Shown in pieces: positions 1 through 6,514 of a DNA stretch of 12,768 nucleotides. Positions within the stretch are counted from its first letter, which is position 1; each line of letters starts with the position of its first letter. Source of the stretch: Flavobacteriaceae bacterium UBA4022 (GTDB lineage: Bacteria > Bacteroidota > Bacteroidia > Flavobacteriales > Flavobacteriaceae); the NCBI GenBank assembly GCA_002384055.1, contig DGAU01000024.1:1-12768 (forward strand), written 5' to 3'. Position numbers and translations under genes: made by a program. Below the pieces are notes generated by a model. It saw nothing but the letters and a program-made list of their open reading frames with translations, was not told where the DNA came from and ran no database searches.

Positions 1-44
1 TCATAAAAATATATCAATCCCAGTGCCCTTCATCAATTTATTAT

Positions 45-52
45 TATATTTG
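45..52 (+). promoter_or_regulatory. Putative -7 promoter element of the marR-yceI operon
   Basis: TATATTTG fits the Bacteroidota -7 consensus TAnnTTTG exactly and sits 26 bases before the regulator's ATG. No good TTG -33 element is found about 19 bases upstream (GTG at 23-25 is the nearest), so the promoter may be weak or activator-dependent. Its last three bases are also the first bases of the first palindrome, so a bound repressor would cover it. This is inference from consensus only. Confidence 0.5.
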
Positions 53-76
53 TACATACAAATGTTGTACATACAA
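50..76. promoter_or_regulatory. Two tandem perfect palindromes, candidate MarR operator
   Basis: The 12-base word TTGTACATACAA occurs at 50-61 and again at 65-76, 15 bases centre to centre. Each copy is itself a palindrome (TTGTA, two-base spacer, TACAA). The first overlaps the -7 element and the second ends two bases before the ATG of the regulator. MarR-family dimers commonly bind short palindromes of this size in their own promoters, and TTGTA/TACAA half-sites resemble those of several MarR members. Autorepression of the downstream operon is inferred. Confidence 0.6.
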
Positions 77-78
77 TA

Positions 79-543
79 ATGAATATTGAATCCATTATAC
101 AAAATAGCAAACCACTATCTCCTTGCGCTCGTGCGGTGATTAATGTTATGTATACATCCCGCCATATTGAAGAACTCAGCGCCAACACGTTCAAAGCATT
201 TGATTTAACCGCACAACAATTTAATGTATTACGTATTCTACGCGGTCAAAAAGGTGTGCCAGCCCAACTAGGCACGATTCAGCAGAGAATGATTGACAAA
301 AACAGTAATACCTCTAGGCTGATCGACAAACTCATTTCAAAGAACTGGGTGACGCGCCAAACATGCCATCAAAACCGGCGTAAAATAGAGATCTTTATCA
401 CGGGCCAAGGACTCGCTTTGCTAGAACAATTAGATCCCCTTGTGGAGCAAACCAACACACAACTATTGCAAGGACTTACCTTGAAAGAAATAGAGCAAAT
501 CAATCAGCTCTTAGATAAATTAAGAACCAAAAATAACGTTTAA
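79..543 (+). CDS. MarR-family winged-helix transcriptional regulator
   Basis: A 154-residue protein of normal MarR length. An N-terminal dimerisation helix (about 14-40) leads into the winged-helix core (about 42-110): the segment LTAQQFNVLRILRG, then a recognition-helix region rich in Asn/Ser/Arg (KNSNTSRLIDKL, about 74-85), then a wing with Asn-Arg-Arg-Lys (about 99-102). A C-terminal helix (about 118-150) should complete the dimer. The gene leads a two-gene operon with a secreted YceI-like protein 16 bases downstream. This MarR-YceI pairing is familiar in Flavobacteriaceae, where the regulator probably senses a small ligand or stress and represses both genes. Two tandem palindromes immediately upstream are the probable operator. 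Cys16 and Cys96 are present, but neither sits where OhrR has its reactive cysteine, so no redox mechanism is claimed. The ligand is unknown. The ATG used is the first in frame and fits the promoter spacing. Confidence 0.92.
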   Translation: MNIESIIQNSKPLSPCARAVINVMYTSRHIEELSANTFKAFDLTAQQFNVLRILRGQKGVPAQLGTIQQRMIDKNSNTSRLIDKLISKNWVTRQTCHQNRRKIEIFITGQGLALLEQLDPLVEQTNTQLLQGLTLKEIEQINQLLDKLRTKNNV

Positions 544-559
544 CTCAAAACCATTAATC

Positions 560-1123
560 ATGAAAAAAATATTATCCATTACCTTATTATCTTTTATGTT
601 AACCTTAACTGGCGCCTTCGCTCAAAACGCCGAGACCAAAGTCATCAAAGACAGCTCAATCAATTGGACAGCGACTAAAGTTACTGGTAAACACTCCGGG
701 AATATCAACCTGCAAGAAGGTCATCTTATAATGGATGGCGCAGAATTAGTCGGTGGCTCCATCACTATCGACATGACATCAATTATTGTCCTCGACCTTA
801 AGGGAGATTCTAAAGCCAGTTTAGAGGGACATCTTAAATCTGATGACTTCTTCGGTGTTGCCAATCACCCAACGGCGAACTTAGTCATTTCAAGCGCCAA
901 GAGAAATGGCGGCCTCTATACCGTCACTGGTACTATCACCATCAAAGGAGTCTCAGAACCCATTACATTTGATCTAGGTATCAAGGAGCAAATTGCTACA
1001 GCAAGCTTAACTATAAACCGAACGTTGTTTGGCATTCGTTATGGTTCAGGAAGCTTTTTCGACAACTTAGGAGATAAAGCGATCAGTGATGATTTCGAAA
1101 TCAATGCCAAGCTCGTCATGTAA
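560..1123 (+). CDS. Secreted YceI-family lipocalin-fold protein
   Basis: A 187-residue protein with a clear Sec signal peptide (Lys-Lys, then a hydrophobic stretch, then AFA before Gln22), so it should be periplasmic. The mature part shows the YceI pattern: an opening strand with INWTATKVTGKHSG (about 34-47), the SITIDMTSI strand (about 67-75), a HLKSDDFFGVANHPTA segment (about 91-106), TGTITIKGVSEPITFDL (about 123-139) and the closing strand with NRTLFGIRYGSG (about 153-164). YceI proteins form an extended lipocalin-like barrel that binds polyisoprenoid or amphipathic lipids; in many bacteria they respond to pH or osmotic stress. The gene lies 16 bases after the MarR gene and before a strong terminator, so it is the likely target of that regulator. 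The actual ligand cannot be read from the sequence. Confidence 0.93.
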   Translation: MKKILSITLLSFMLTLTGAFAQNAETKVIKDSSINWTATKVTGKHSGNINLQEGHLIMDGAELVGGSITIDMTSIIVLDLKGDSKASLEGHLKSDDFFGVANHPTANLVISSAKRNGGLYTVTGTITIKGVSEPITFDLGIKEQIATASLTINRTLFGIRYGSGSFFDNLGDKAISDDFEINAKLVM

Positions 1124-1147
1124 GTGTTTTACTCATTTATAAAAAAA

Positions 1148-1170
1148 GCCCTGTAAACAGGGCTTTTTTT
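1148..1170 (+). terminator. Rho-independent terminator after yceI-like gene
   Basis: A perfect 6-bp GC-rich stem GCCCTG/CAGGGC with a TAAA loop (1148-1163) is followed by seven T. An A run precedes the stem, so the hairpin could also work in the opposite direction, though no minus-strand gene needs it here. Confidence 0.9.
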
Positions 1171-1245
1171 ATGGTATCAATTGAAATAATAGAAACAGAA
1201 AACTGCTTTATACGAAGATATTTACGCCAACTTACAGAAGATGAT

Positions 1246-1253
1246 TAAGTTTG
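1246..1253 (+). promoter_or_regulatory. Putative -7 promoter element of the amidotransferase gene
   Basis: TAAGTTTG matches TAnnTTTG exactly. A transcript would start near 1260, about 26 bases before the ATG at 1286. No convincing -33 TTG is present at the expected distance. The element lies inside the longer reading frame that opens at 1241, which argues against that start. Confidence 0.4.
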
Positions 1254-1285
1254 CAAGTGTTAATCTAGCCAGAACCGCGACGCGC

Positions 1286-1855
1286 ATGAAGCATATTTTA
1301 ATCGTTGATAATTATGATAGTTTTACCTACAATCTGGTTCACTATGTGGAAGCGGAGGGCTTTCATGTCTCCGTAGCACGCAACGATGTGTTAGACCTCA
1401 CAAGCCTTGACCGTTACGACAAAATCATTTTATCACCGGGTCCTGGACTGCCCCAAGATGCTGGTCAGCTCATGACACTGATTCGTCAGTGGCACAACAA
1501 AATACCAATACTGGGTGTTTGCTTGGGTCATCAAGCTATGGCAGAAGTCTTTGGCGCACAATTAATACAACTCAAGCAGGTAACTCATGGCATTGGAACA
1601 ACCATGACCGTGTTAGATGATCAAGAGCCTATGTTCCAAAATCTACCTCAAGCGCTTATAGTAGGGCGTTACCACTCGTGGATTGTTGGTCCTATGGGCC
1701 TATCAGATGACCTTAAGATCACGGCTATTGATGAACAAGGCAACATTATGGCCCTACGCCATACCCTGCACCCTATAACCGGTATTCAATTCCATCCAGA
1801 AAGTCTTCTGACACCGCATGGCAAACAGATGTTGCGCCAATGGCTCGTAAGTTAA
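1286..1855 (+). CDS. pabA/trpG: Aminodeoxychorismate/anthranilate synthase glutamine amidotransferase subunit
   Basis: A 189-residue class I glutamine amidotransferase. It releases ammonia from glutamine for a partner synthase acting on chorismate, giving aminodeoxychorismate (folate route, PabA) or anthranilate (tryptophan route, TrpG). The N-terminal NYDSFTYNLVHY, the oxyanion PGPG loop (51-54), the nucleophile Cys79 in GVCLGHQA, the GRYHSW segment (127-132) and the His170/Glu172 pair in QFHPES complete the catalytic set. I start it at 1286 rather than the upstream in-frame ATG at 1241, because MKHILIVDNYDSF is the normal family start and a -7 promoter element lies between the two. No synthase subunit or trp gene is adjacent. 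The GHQA after the active-site Cys (many flavobacterial TrpG proteins have GQQA) and the stand-alone position lean towards PabA, but this is not decisive. Confidence 0.92.
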   Translation: MKHILIVDNYDSFTYNLVHYVEAEGFHVSVARNDVLDLTSLDRYDKIILSPGPGLPQDAGQLMTLIRQWHNKIPILGVCLGHQAMAEVFGAQLIQLKQVTHGIGTTMTVLDDQEPMFQNLPQALIVGRYHSWIVGPMGLSDDLKITAIDEQGNIMALRHTLHPITGIQFHPESLLTPHGKQMLRQWLVS

Positions 1856-1954
1856 TCCGGCCCTTGCGATCGCTACACACCATTGGCCAGTGAGTCAAAA
1901 CATAGCGCACGCCCTATAGGCGGTTGCTATCTTCTCTAACTGACTTTAGGCCAT

Positions 1955-1987
1955 AAAAAAAAAGCCTGCTTCGATGAAGCAGGCCCT
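1955..1987 (-). terminator. Convergent terminator between pabA/trpG and the T9SS protein gene
   Basis: A perfect 9-bp stem GCCTGCTTC/GAAGCAGGC (1964-1972 and 1976-1984) with a three-base loop. Read on the minus strand it is followed by a nine-T run, an excellent terminator for the large minus-strand gene. On the plus strand only CCTTTT follows, so it would end the amidotransferase transcript less efficiently. Confidence 0.88.
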
Positions 1988-2009
1988 TTTCAACTATATC
2001 TAATCTAAC

Positions 2010-2249
2010 TTATTCTTTAACTAAACGCTTGATGGCTTGGCCATTCTCAGCCTGTAGTTGTACCATGTACACTCCAGAGGCTAAGTGCGCTACATTAACG
2101 CTAGCTTCAGTACTCATCGCACTCAAGTCAACCGTCTGGATCAAACGACCATTGATGTCGTAAATCGCAGCGCGCTCTAATTGAATGTTTGTACTGTTGC
2201 CAATGTTCATCACATTACGCGCTGGGTTAGGATAGATCGCAACACCATT
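2010..2249 (-). other. T9SS type A C-terminal sorting domain (within the large protein)
   Basis: The last ~79 residues carry the standard sorting signature: a YPNPA box at the start, a central DINGRLIQ strand, then SGVYMVQL and a final basic KRLVKE. This domain directs export through the outer membrane and is normally cleaved. Its presence is the strongest taxonomic marker in the window. Confidence 0.92.
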
Positions 2250-5200
2250 ATCTAATTGGTTGCTCGCAACACCTAACTGGCTCTCAACGGTCAATTCAAA
2301 ACTACAAGTACCTACATTACCTTCGTTATCTGTAGCAGATAACGTCACAGTGTAAACACCATCAGGTAATAATGTACCCGCAACTGGGTCCTGAGTGATT
2401 GCTCCCACAGGGTCCGTACAGTTGTCTGTAGCCGTAACACCAGCCGTGTAATCTGGAACCTCGTAGAACAAGTCTACAGTACCTGGATCAACGGTCATGT
2501 CCGCAGGACAATTTTCAAGAATTGGTCCCATATCATCAACAACGGTCATAACCGCTTGACAAGAAGCAATGTTACCACTACTGTCGCTCACAAATACCGT
2601 TACGGTAATTGAAGCGCCAATATCAGCACAAGTCACATCAGTAACATCTACCGCAGTGATCGTAATACCACAATTATCGAATGAGGCTGCAGCATCGATG
2701 AAGTACTCAGGAAGCACCTCTGCCATACCGTTTTCGTCTAAAGAAACCGTCGCATCTTGACAAACCAAAATTGGATCCATGTCATCAATTACTTCTACAG
2801 CACTGGTACAAGTTGAAACATTGCCGCTAGAATCTGTGACAGTAACCTCAATATAATTGAGTCCTAAATAAGAACAATCAAAATCAAAGTTTTCAAGGGA
2901 AGTCGTTGCCGAATAGTCATAGTAGAAACTACCATTAAATACTCGTGGGCCAAAGATGCTTCCTGTGAAGGGCACGTTAGTTGCAGATCCTCCTGAGAAA
3001 GAAAGTTCATCATTCGCATAGTTCTGGTTGGTACCATCACCATTAGTGTAATCATGGCCATGATCTGCACTTAAGACTAGAGCCATACCATAAGTAGTTC
3101 CAGCGGTTAAGGAAACCGCTGTATCCAAGGTCGCGAAAGATGGTGTTCCGGCACCCTGTCCATCACCACTACCCGTAGCAACTAGAGTCCATGCACCGGC
3201 ATTATTCTCGTTACCGATATAAGTTCCATCAGGAATCGCATAAACTTCAACAGTAAATGCACCAGTTTCGCCAGTATGAAGATCTAAGGCGTTTAATGAA
3301 ACATCCGCAATTGCTGTGACGTCAAAATAAACAGCTCCTCCAACATTTCCACCATTACCTCCAGCAAACAATGTTGACAAATCACCAGAACCTACTCCTG
3401 GAGCTTCAACAGTTACTGTATAGTCACAGCCCTCTACAACACTTGCAATTAAATCACTTGCATCGTAGTTAGCTAATCCATTAGCATCAAGAACAACTTG
3501 TACAGTTGTGCTTGGCGCAAAGTATGTCAAATGAAAGTTGTCAATTCCGACACCCCACATCCATGCAGACCCACCATCATCATAGGTATAGCGTACTTGG
3601 AAATTGGCATTAGCGTACGGAAGCATGTCTAGCGCACCTGTATTGGTGGGCGCATGATCTTCTAGTAAACGTAAGATCTCTACCCAGTCTGTACCGTTAA
3701 ATACTTCAACCGAGAAGAACTCATTTCCGCCGAGGTAATTATAAGCATAATCAAACGATAAGGCTGCCTCTTGAACACCAGCTAAGTCATATACTGGTGA
3801 GGTCAACTGAACTGCATTGTCTGTACCTGGACCAGTAGCATCATCATCGAAAGTCGCTGCAAGAGTTGGGAAGCCACCACCAGTACCGGGAATGGCGCCC
3901 GTATTAAAGATCCATAGATCCGTGCCTCGAAGGGCAGTATTAGTCCAACCATTTGGCAATGATCCTGACTCAAAGTCTTCTAGGATATCTCCTGCTAATG
4001 GCTGTCCAGCACAAATGATCTCTGGAGCAGTTGTATCCTGAACAGTAATAAGTGTACTACATGTGACACTATTACCTGCCGCATCAGTTGCGGTAACAGA
4101 CATGCCTACCACTCCAATATCTGAACACTCTAATAAAGTATCTTGATTGCCCCCAACTATGAGTTTCTCATAATTCAATGAACCATTAAATACACGGGGT
4201 GAAAATGCAGCACTTGAGAATGGCGTGTTCTGCCCTGCTCCCAAAGTCATTTCTAAATCATCATTACTGACAAACTGATTTGAGCCATTACCATTTGTAT
4301 ATCGGTGACTGTGGGCAGCATCGAGAACTAGTGCCATACCGTAGGTATTGCCAGCGTTAAGCACAACTGGAGTGGCCAAAATTGCCTCTGAAGGAGTTCC
4401 CGTTAAATTGGATTCTCCTGATCCAGTCGAAACCAAGGTCCATGCACCTGGATTTGTCGTATTTCCAACATAGCTTCCGCCCGGAATTACATAAACATCT
4501 ACAGTAAAAGTACCTGCATCTTGAATGTGCATTCCTAAGCTTTGAAGCGTTACTGAAGCTAAAGCATTCACGTCAAAATAAACCACGCCTCCATCAGCTC
4601 CACCATTTCCACCAGCATAGGCTGTTTCTAATGAACCTGCCACTGGAACTAGCGCACCATCTACAGTATAAGTTAAGCTACCACAGTTGTCACTGAAACT
4701 AGCAAGCAATTCTACTGGGTCAATAGTATATGTTCCATCAGTACCAAGTTCTACAGTATATTCTGAAAGACATTCAATAACTGGAAATTCGTTATCTTCT
4801 ACAGTAATAGTAAAAGAACATTCTGAAGAATTACCAGCTAAATCAGTTGCTCTAAACACAACAGTGTTAACTCCCACAGGAAATTCTGATCCTGTAGCTA
4901 ATCCAGAAATCTGGACAACAGTATCTAAATCACCATCAGGGTCAATAGCAACCGCATCGGCAAAATTAACAATAGCACCACATTGTCCCGCATCGTTAGT
5001 TACAAGGACATTAGAAGGACATTGAATTAATGGTGGGTCACCAACTAATTCTAAGAACGTAATACTCCAAGAGTTTAAAGCGCCAAGATCTCCACCAGCA
5101 CTATCACAAATTTGTAGAGACCAATCTCCGTTCACTTCAACACCAGCAAAGGCATCAGCAAATGTACCGCCTTCAGGAGAGAATGTTCCAGTAAAAGGAG

Positions 5201-5546
5201 CTGAACCAGTTGTAATTGATGGCGCACCGTCAACAAAAACAGTATTGGTGTAGTTGTTTTGAGAACCTCCGTTACTATCAGATAAAACAAGGGTTTCACC
5301 AGTAGGGCTATCGAGCTGAATGTAAAGGTCACCATCCCACGTATGAGTGATGTCTAAGGTTACATTTTGAATTTCCCAATCAGTTCCTACGGCACCTGAT
5401 TCGGCCATAGTCGCCGAAAACGGGGTAAGCGCTGGGCATTGGTTGTCTGGGATTGCTCCAGAACCACCAGTTAGTGTTGTTTGCGCCTGCAGAGAAAACC
5501 CTGAAAACCAAAAAACACTCATAAGAAGTAAAATAATTTTTTTCAT
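2010..5546 (-). CDS. Large secreted mosaic adhesin-like protein with T9SS sorting domain
   Basis: A 1178-residue cargo of the type IX secretion system. Domains in order: signal peptide 1-21; P-domain (proprotein-convertase type β-sandwich) about 53-166, with THTWDGDLYIQLDSP and NGDWSLQICD; HYR/Ig-like module about 172-251, closing with ATDLAGNSSECSFTITV; a second HYR-like module split as about 254-300 plus 466-505; a 153-residue module at 309-461; a third HYR-like module split into pieces near 507-515, 679-715 and 885-922; a cleaved-adhesin/MAM-like jelly-roll about 519-676 (begins EDFESGSLPNGW, ends GIDNFHLTY); a second copy of the 153-residue module at 726-878; intact HYR modules about 926-1003 and 1007-1087; then the C-terminal sorting domain about 1100-1178 (IYPNPARN, YDINGRLIQ, LASGVYMVQL, KRLVKE). 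Such proteins cross the outer membrane by T9SS and are released or anchored at the surface. No protease or glycosidase catalytic site is seen, so adhesion, matrix or glycan binding is inferred. The gene is monocistronic, with a strong terminator and an A/T-rich 134-base leader region lacking a clear promoter match. Confidence 0.93.
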   Translation of the reverse strand: MKKIILLLMSVFWFSGFSLQAQTTLTGGSGAIPDNQCPALTPFSATMAESGAVGTDWEIQNVTLDITHTWDGDLYIQLDSPTGETLVLSDSNGGSQNNYTNTVFVDGAPSITTGSAPFTGTFSPEGGTFADAFAGVEVNGDWSLQICDSAGGDLGALNSWSITFLELVGDPPLIQCPSNVLVTNDAGQCGAIVNFADAVAIDPDGDLDTVVQISGLATGSEFPVGVNTVVFRATDLAGNSSECSFTITVEDNEFPVIECLSEYTVELGTDGTYTIDPVELLASFSDNCGSLTYTVDGALVPVAGSLETAYAGGNGGADGGVVYFDVNALASVTLQSLGMHIQDAGTFTVDVYVIPGGSYVGNTTNPGAWTLVSTGSGESNLTGTPSEAILATPVVLNAGNTYGMALVLDAAHSHRYTNGNGSNQFVSNDDLEMTLGAGQNTPFSSAAFSPRVFNGSLNYEKLIVGGNQDTLLECSDIGVVGMSVTATDAAGNSVTCSTLITVQDTTAPEIICAGQPLAGDILEDFESGSLPNGWTNTALRGTDLWIFNTGAIPGTGGGFPTLAATFDDDATGPGTDNAVQLTSPVYDLAGVQEAALSFDYAYNYLGGNEFFSVEVFNGTDWVEILRLLEDHAPTNTGALDMLPYANANFQVRYTYDDGGSAWMWGVGIDNFHLTYFAPSTTVQVVLDANGLANYDASDLIASVVEGCDYTVTVEAPGVGSGDLSTLFAGGNGGNVGGAVYFDVTAIADVSLNALDLHTGETGAFTVEVYAIPDGTYIGNENNAGAWTLVATGSGDGQGAGTPSFATLDTAVSLTAGTTYGMALVLSADHGHDYTNGDGTNQNYANDELSFSGGSATNVPFTGSIFGPRVFNGSFYYDYSATTSLENFDFDCSYLGLNYIEVTVTDSSGNVSTCTSAVEVIDDMDPILVCQDATVSLDENGMAEVLPEYFIDAAASFDNCGITITAVDVTDVTCADIGASITVTVFVSDSSGNIASCQAVMTVVDDMGPILENCPADMTVDPGTVDLFYEVPDYTAGVTATDNCTDPVGAITQDPVAGTLLPDGVYTVTLSATDNEGNVGTCSFELTVESQLGVASNQLDNGVAIYPNPARNVMNIGNSTNIQLERAAIYDINGRLIQTVDLSAMSTEASVNVAHLASGVYMVQLQAENGQAIKRLVKE
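2913..3371 (-). repeat. Second copy of the 153-residue module
   Basis: Residues 726-878 of the large protein. It aligns without gaps to residues 309-461 at a constant offset of 417. I count about 87 identities in 153 by eye (about 57%). Shared landmarks are AGGNGG, VYFDV, GAWTLV, TYGMALVL, H-x-H-x-YTNG and PRVFNGS. I know no name for the module; it has a predicted β-sandwich look. Confidence 0.85.
4164..4622 (-). repeat. First copy of the 153-residue module
   Basis: Residues 309-461 of the large protein, paired with the copy at 726-878. The conserved His-rich YTNG segment (DAAHSHRYTNGNG, about 409-421) and the SNDDL motif may be a metal- or ligand-binding loop, but this is only inferred from conservation between the copies. 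Confidence 0.85.
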
Positions 5547-5680
5547 AAGTCAAATAAGATTAGTTATTAGCAGACCAAGATAAAGAAAAAGAAAAAAAAC
5601 TAACACACTTTTCAGAGAATAAATACAAAAAAAATCCGTTGGATAGAAAATAAAACCGCTTATCGATTTTTTACTTCCGT

Positions 5681-6439
5681 TTAACGAGTGAAAACCAAAT
5701 CGTTTTCATTTGACAGCTCACCACTAAAGTTATAATCGGCATAATTGAACGCCTTAAGACCATCTATATTTTTGATATTGTGGTCAATAACATACCGAGC
5801 CATAAGTCCGCGGGCATGCTTAGCATAGACGCTGACTATCTGATATTGGCCATTTTTAAACTCCTTAAAGACCGGCGTCACTATTGGATTTGCTATTTCC
5901 CCAAATAACACGCTTTTCGCATACTCATTACTGGCCAAATTCAGGAGAATTTCACCCTGTGACATCTGGGATTTTAGCACATCTGTAATGGTCTGGCCCC
6001 AAAACTTGTAGAGGTCTTTTTCGCCGCCAACGGGCATCGTTGTACCCATTTCTAATCGATACGGTTGCAGCGCGTCAAAGGGCCGCAACAGCCCATATTG
6101 CCCGGACAAAATCCGCAAGGTATCCTGCATGAGACTAAACCGACTCGAATCTAAAGTTTTGACTGAAAACCCACGATAAACCTCTCCGGTAAACGCAAAG
6201 ATGGCGGGACGCGAATTACGCTTGTTGTGGGTTTTGGACCAGGATTGATTTCTTTGGTAATTCAATTCGGCCAAGGCTGGTGATATTTTCATCAAAGCGC
6301 TCAAGTCATTGGGCGATTTATCACGCAATTGCTCATTGATTTGTGCGGCTTGATTCAGGAACTTTGGTCTGGTCGCCGTCACTTCGGGACAAGGCCCTTC
6401 AAAGTCCATTGATTTGGCTGGAGATAACAGTATTTTCAT
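5681..6439 (-). CDS. yaaA: Peroxide stress protein YaaA (DUF328/UPF0246)
   Basis: A 252-residue protein matching the YaaA family over its whole length. Visible signatures are MKILLSPAKSMDF at the N-terminus, FTGEVYRGF (83-91), SGQYGLLRP (112-120), the LYKFWG segment (143-148), NLASNEYAKSV (167-177) and a basic C-terminal KHARGLMARYVI (207-218). E. coli YaaA is induced by OxyR and lowers free intracellular iron, limiting Fenton damage to DNA; the fold suggests nucleic-acid binding. It is the third gene of the minus-strand run after the PASTA protein and the pseudouridine synthase, 75 bases downstream of the latter, so it may have its own promoter, although I found no good match. No hairpin terminator is visible after it, so readthrough towards the large T9SS gene is possible. 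The ATG is the only sensible start for this family. Confidence 0.93.
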   Translation of the reverse strand: MKILLSPAKSMDFEGPCPEVTATRPKFLNQAAQINEQLRDKSPNDLSALMKISPALAELNYQRNQSWSKTHNKRNSRPAIFAFTGEVYRGFSVKTLDSSRFSLMQDTLRILSGQYGLLRPFDALQPYRLEMGTTMPVGGEKDLYKFWGQTITDVLKSQMSQGEILLNLASNEYAKSVLFGEIANPIVTPVFKEFKNGQYQIVSVYAKHARGLMARYVIDHNIKNIDGLKAFNYADYNFSGELSNENDLVFTR

Positions 6440-6514
6440 AAGCTAAAAATATTAAAATTTTAGACAGCTCTGCACCGCTATAATCTAAAAGAATAATTCT
6501 TCTATAAGCGCAAG

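Noticed and set aside
79..543. MarR protein as an OhrR-type peroxide sensor
   Set aside because: Cys16 lies nine residues before the conserved Tyr of helix 1, not four as the reactive Cys15 of B. subtilis OhrR does, so the redox cysteine is not equivalent.
2913..4622. The 153-residue repeats as a mobile element or assembly duplication
   Set aside because: The copies are only about 57% identical in protein and stay in frame within a domain architecture, indicating an old module duplication.
2569..5335. Plus- and minus-strand short frames inside the large T9SS protein gene
   Set aside because: They lie wholly within a 1178-codon frame with clear domains and have no homologous features of their own.
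5547..5680. Promoter for the large T9SS gene
   Set aside because: The 134-base region is A/T-rich, but I found no TAnnTTTG match at a sensible distance on the minus strand, so none is annotated.
6440..6514. Short palindrome AGAATAATTCT between the RluD-type gene and yaaA as a regulatory site
   Set aside because: Only five-base AT-rich arms with a one-base centre; expected by chance in this composition, and no -7 element accompanies it.
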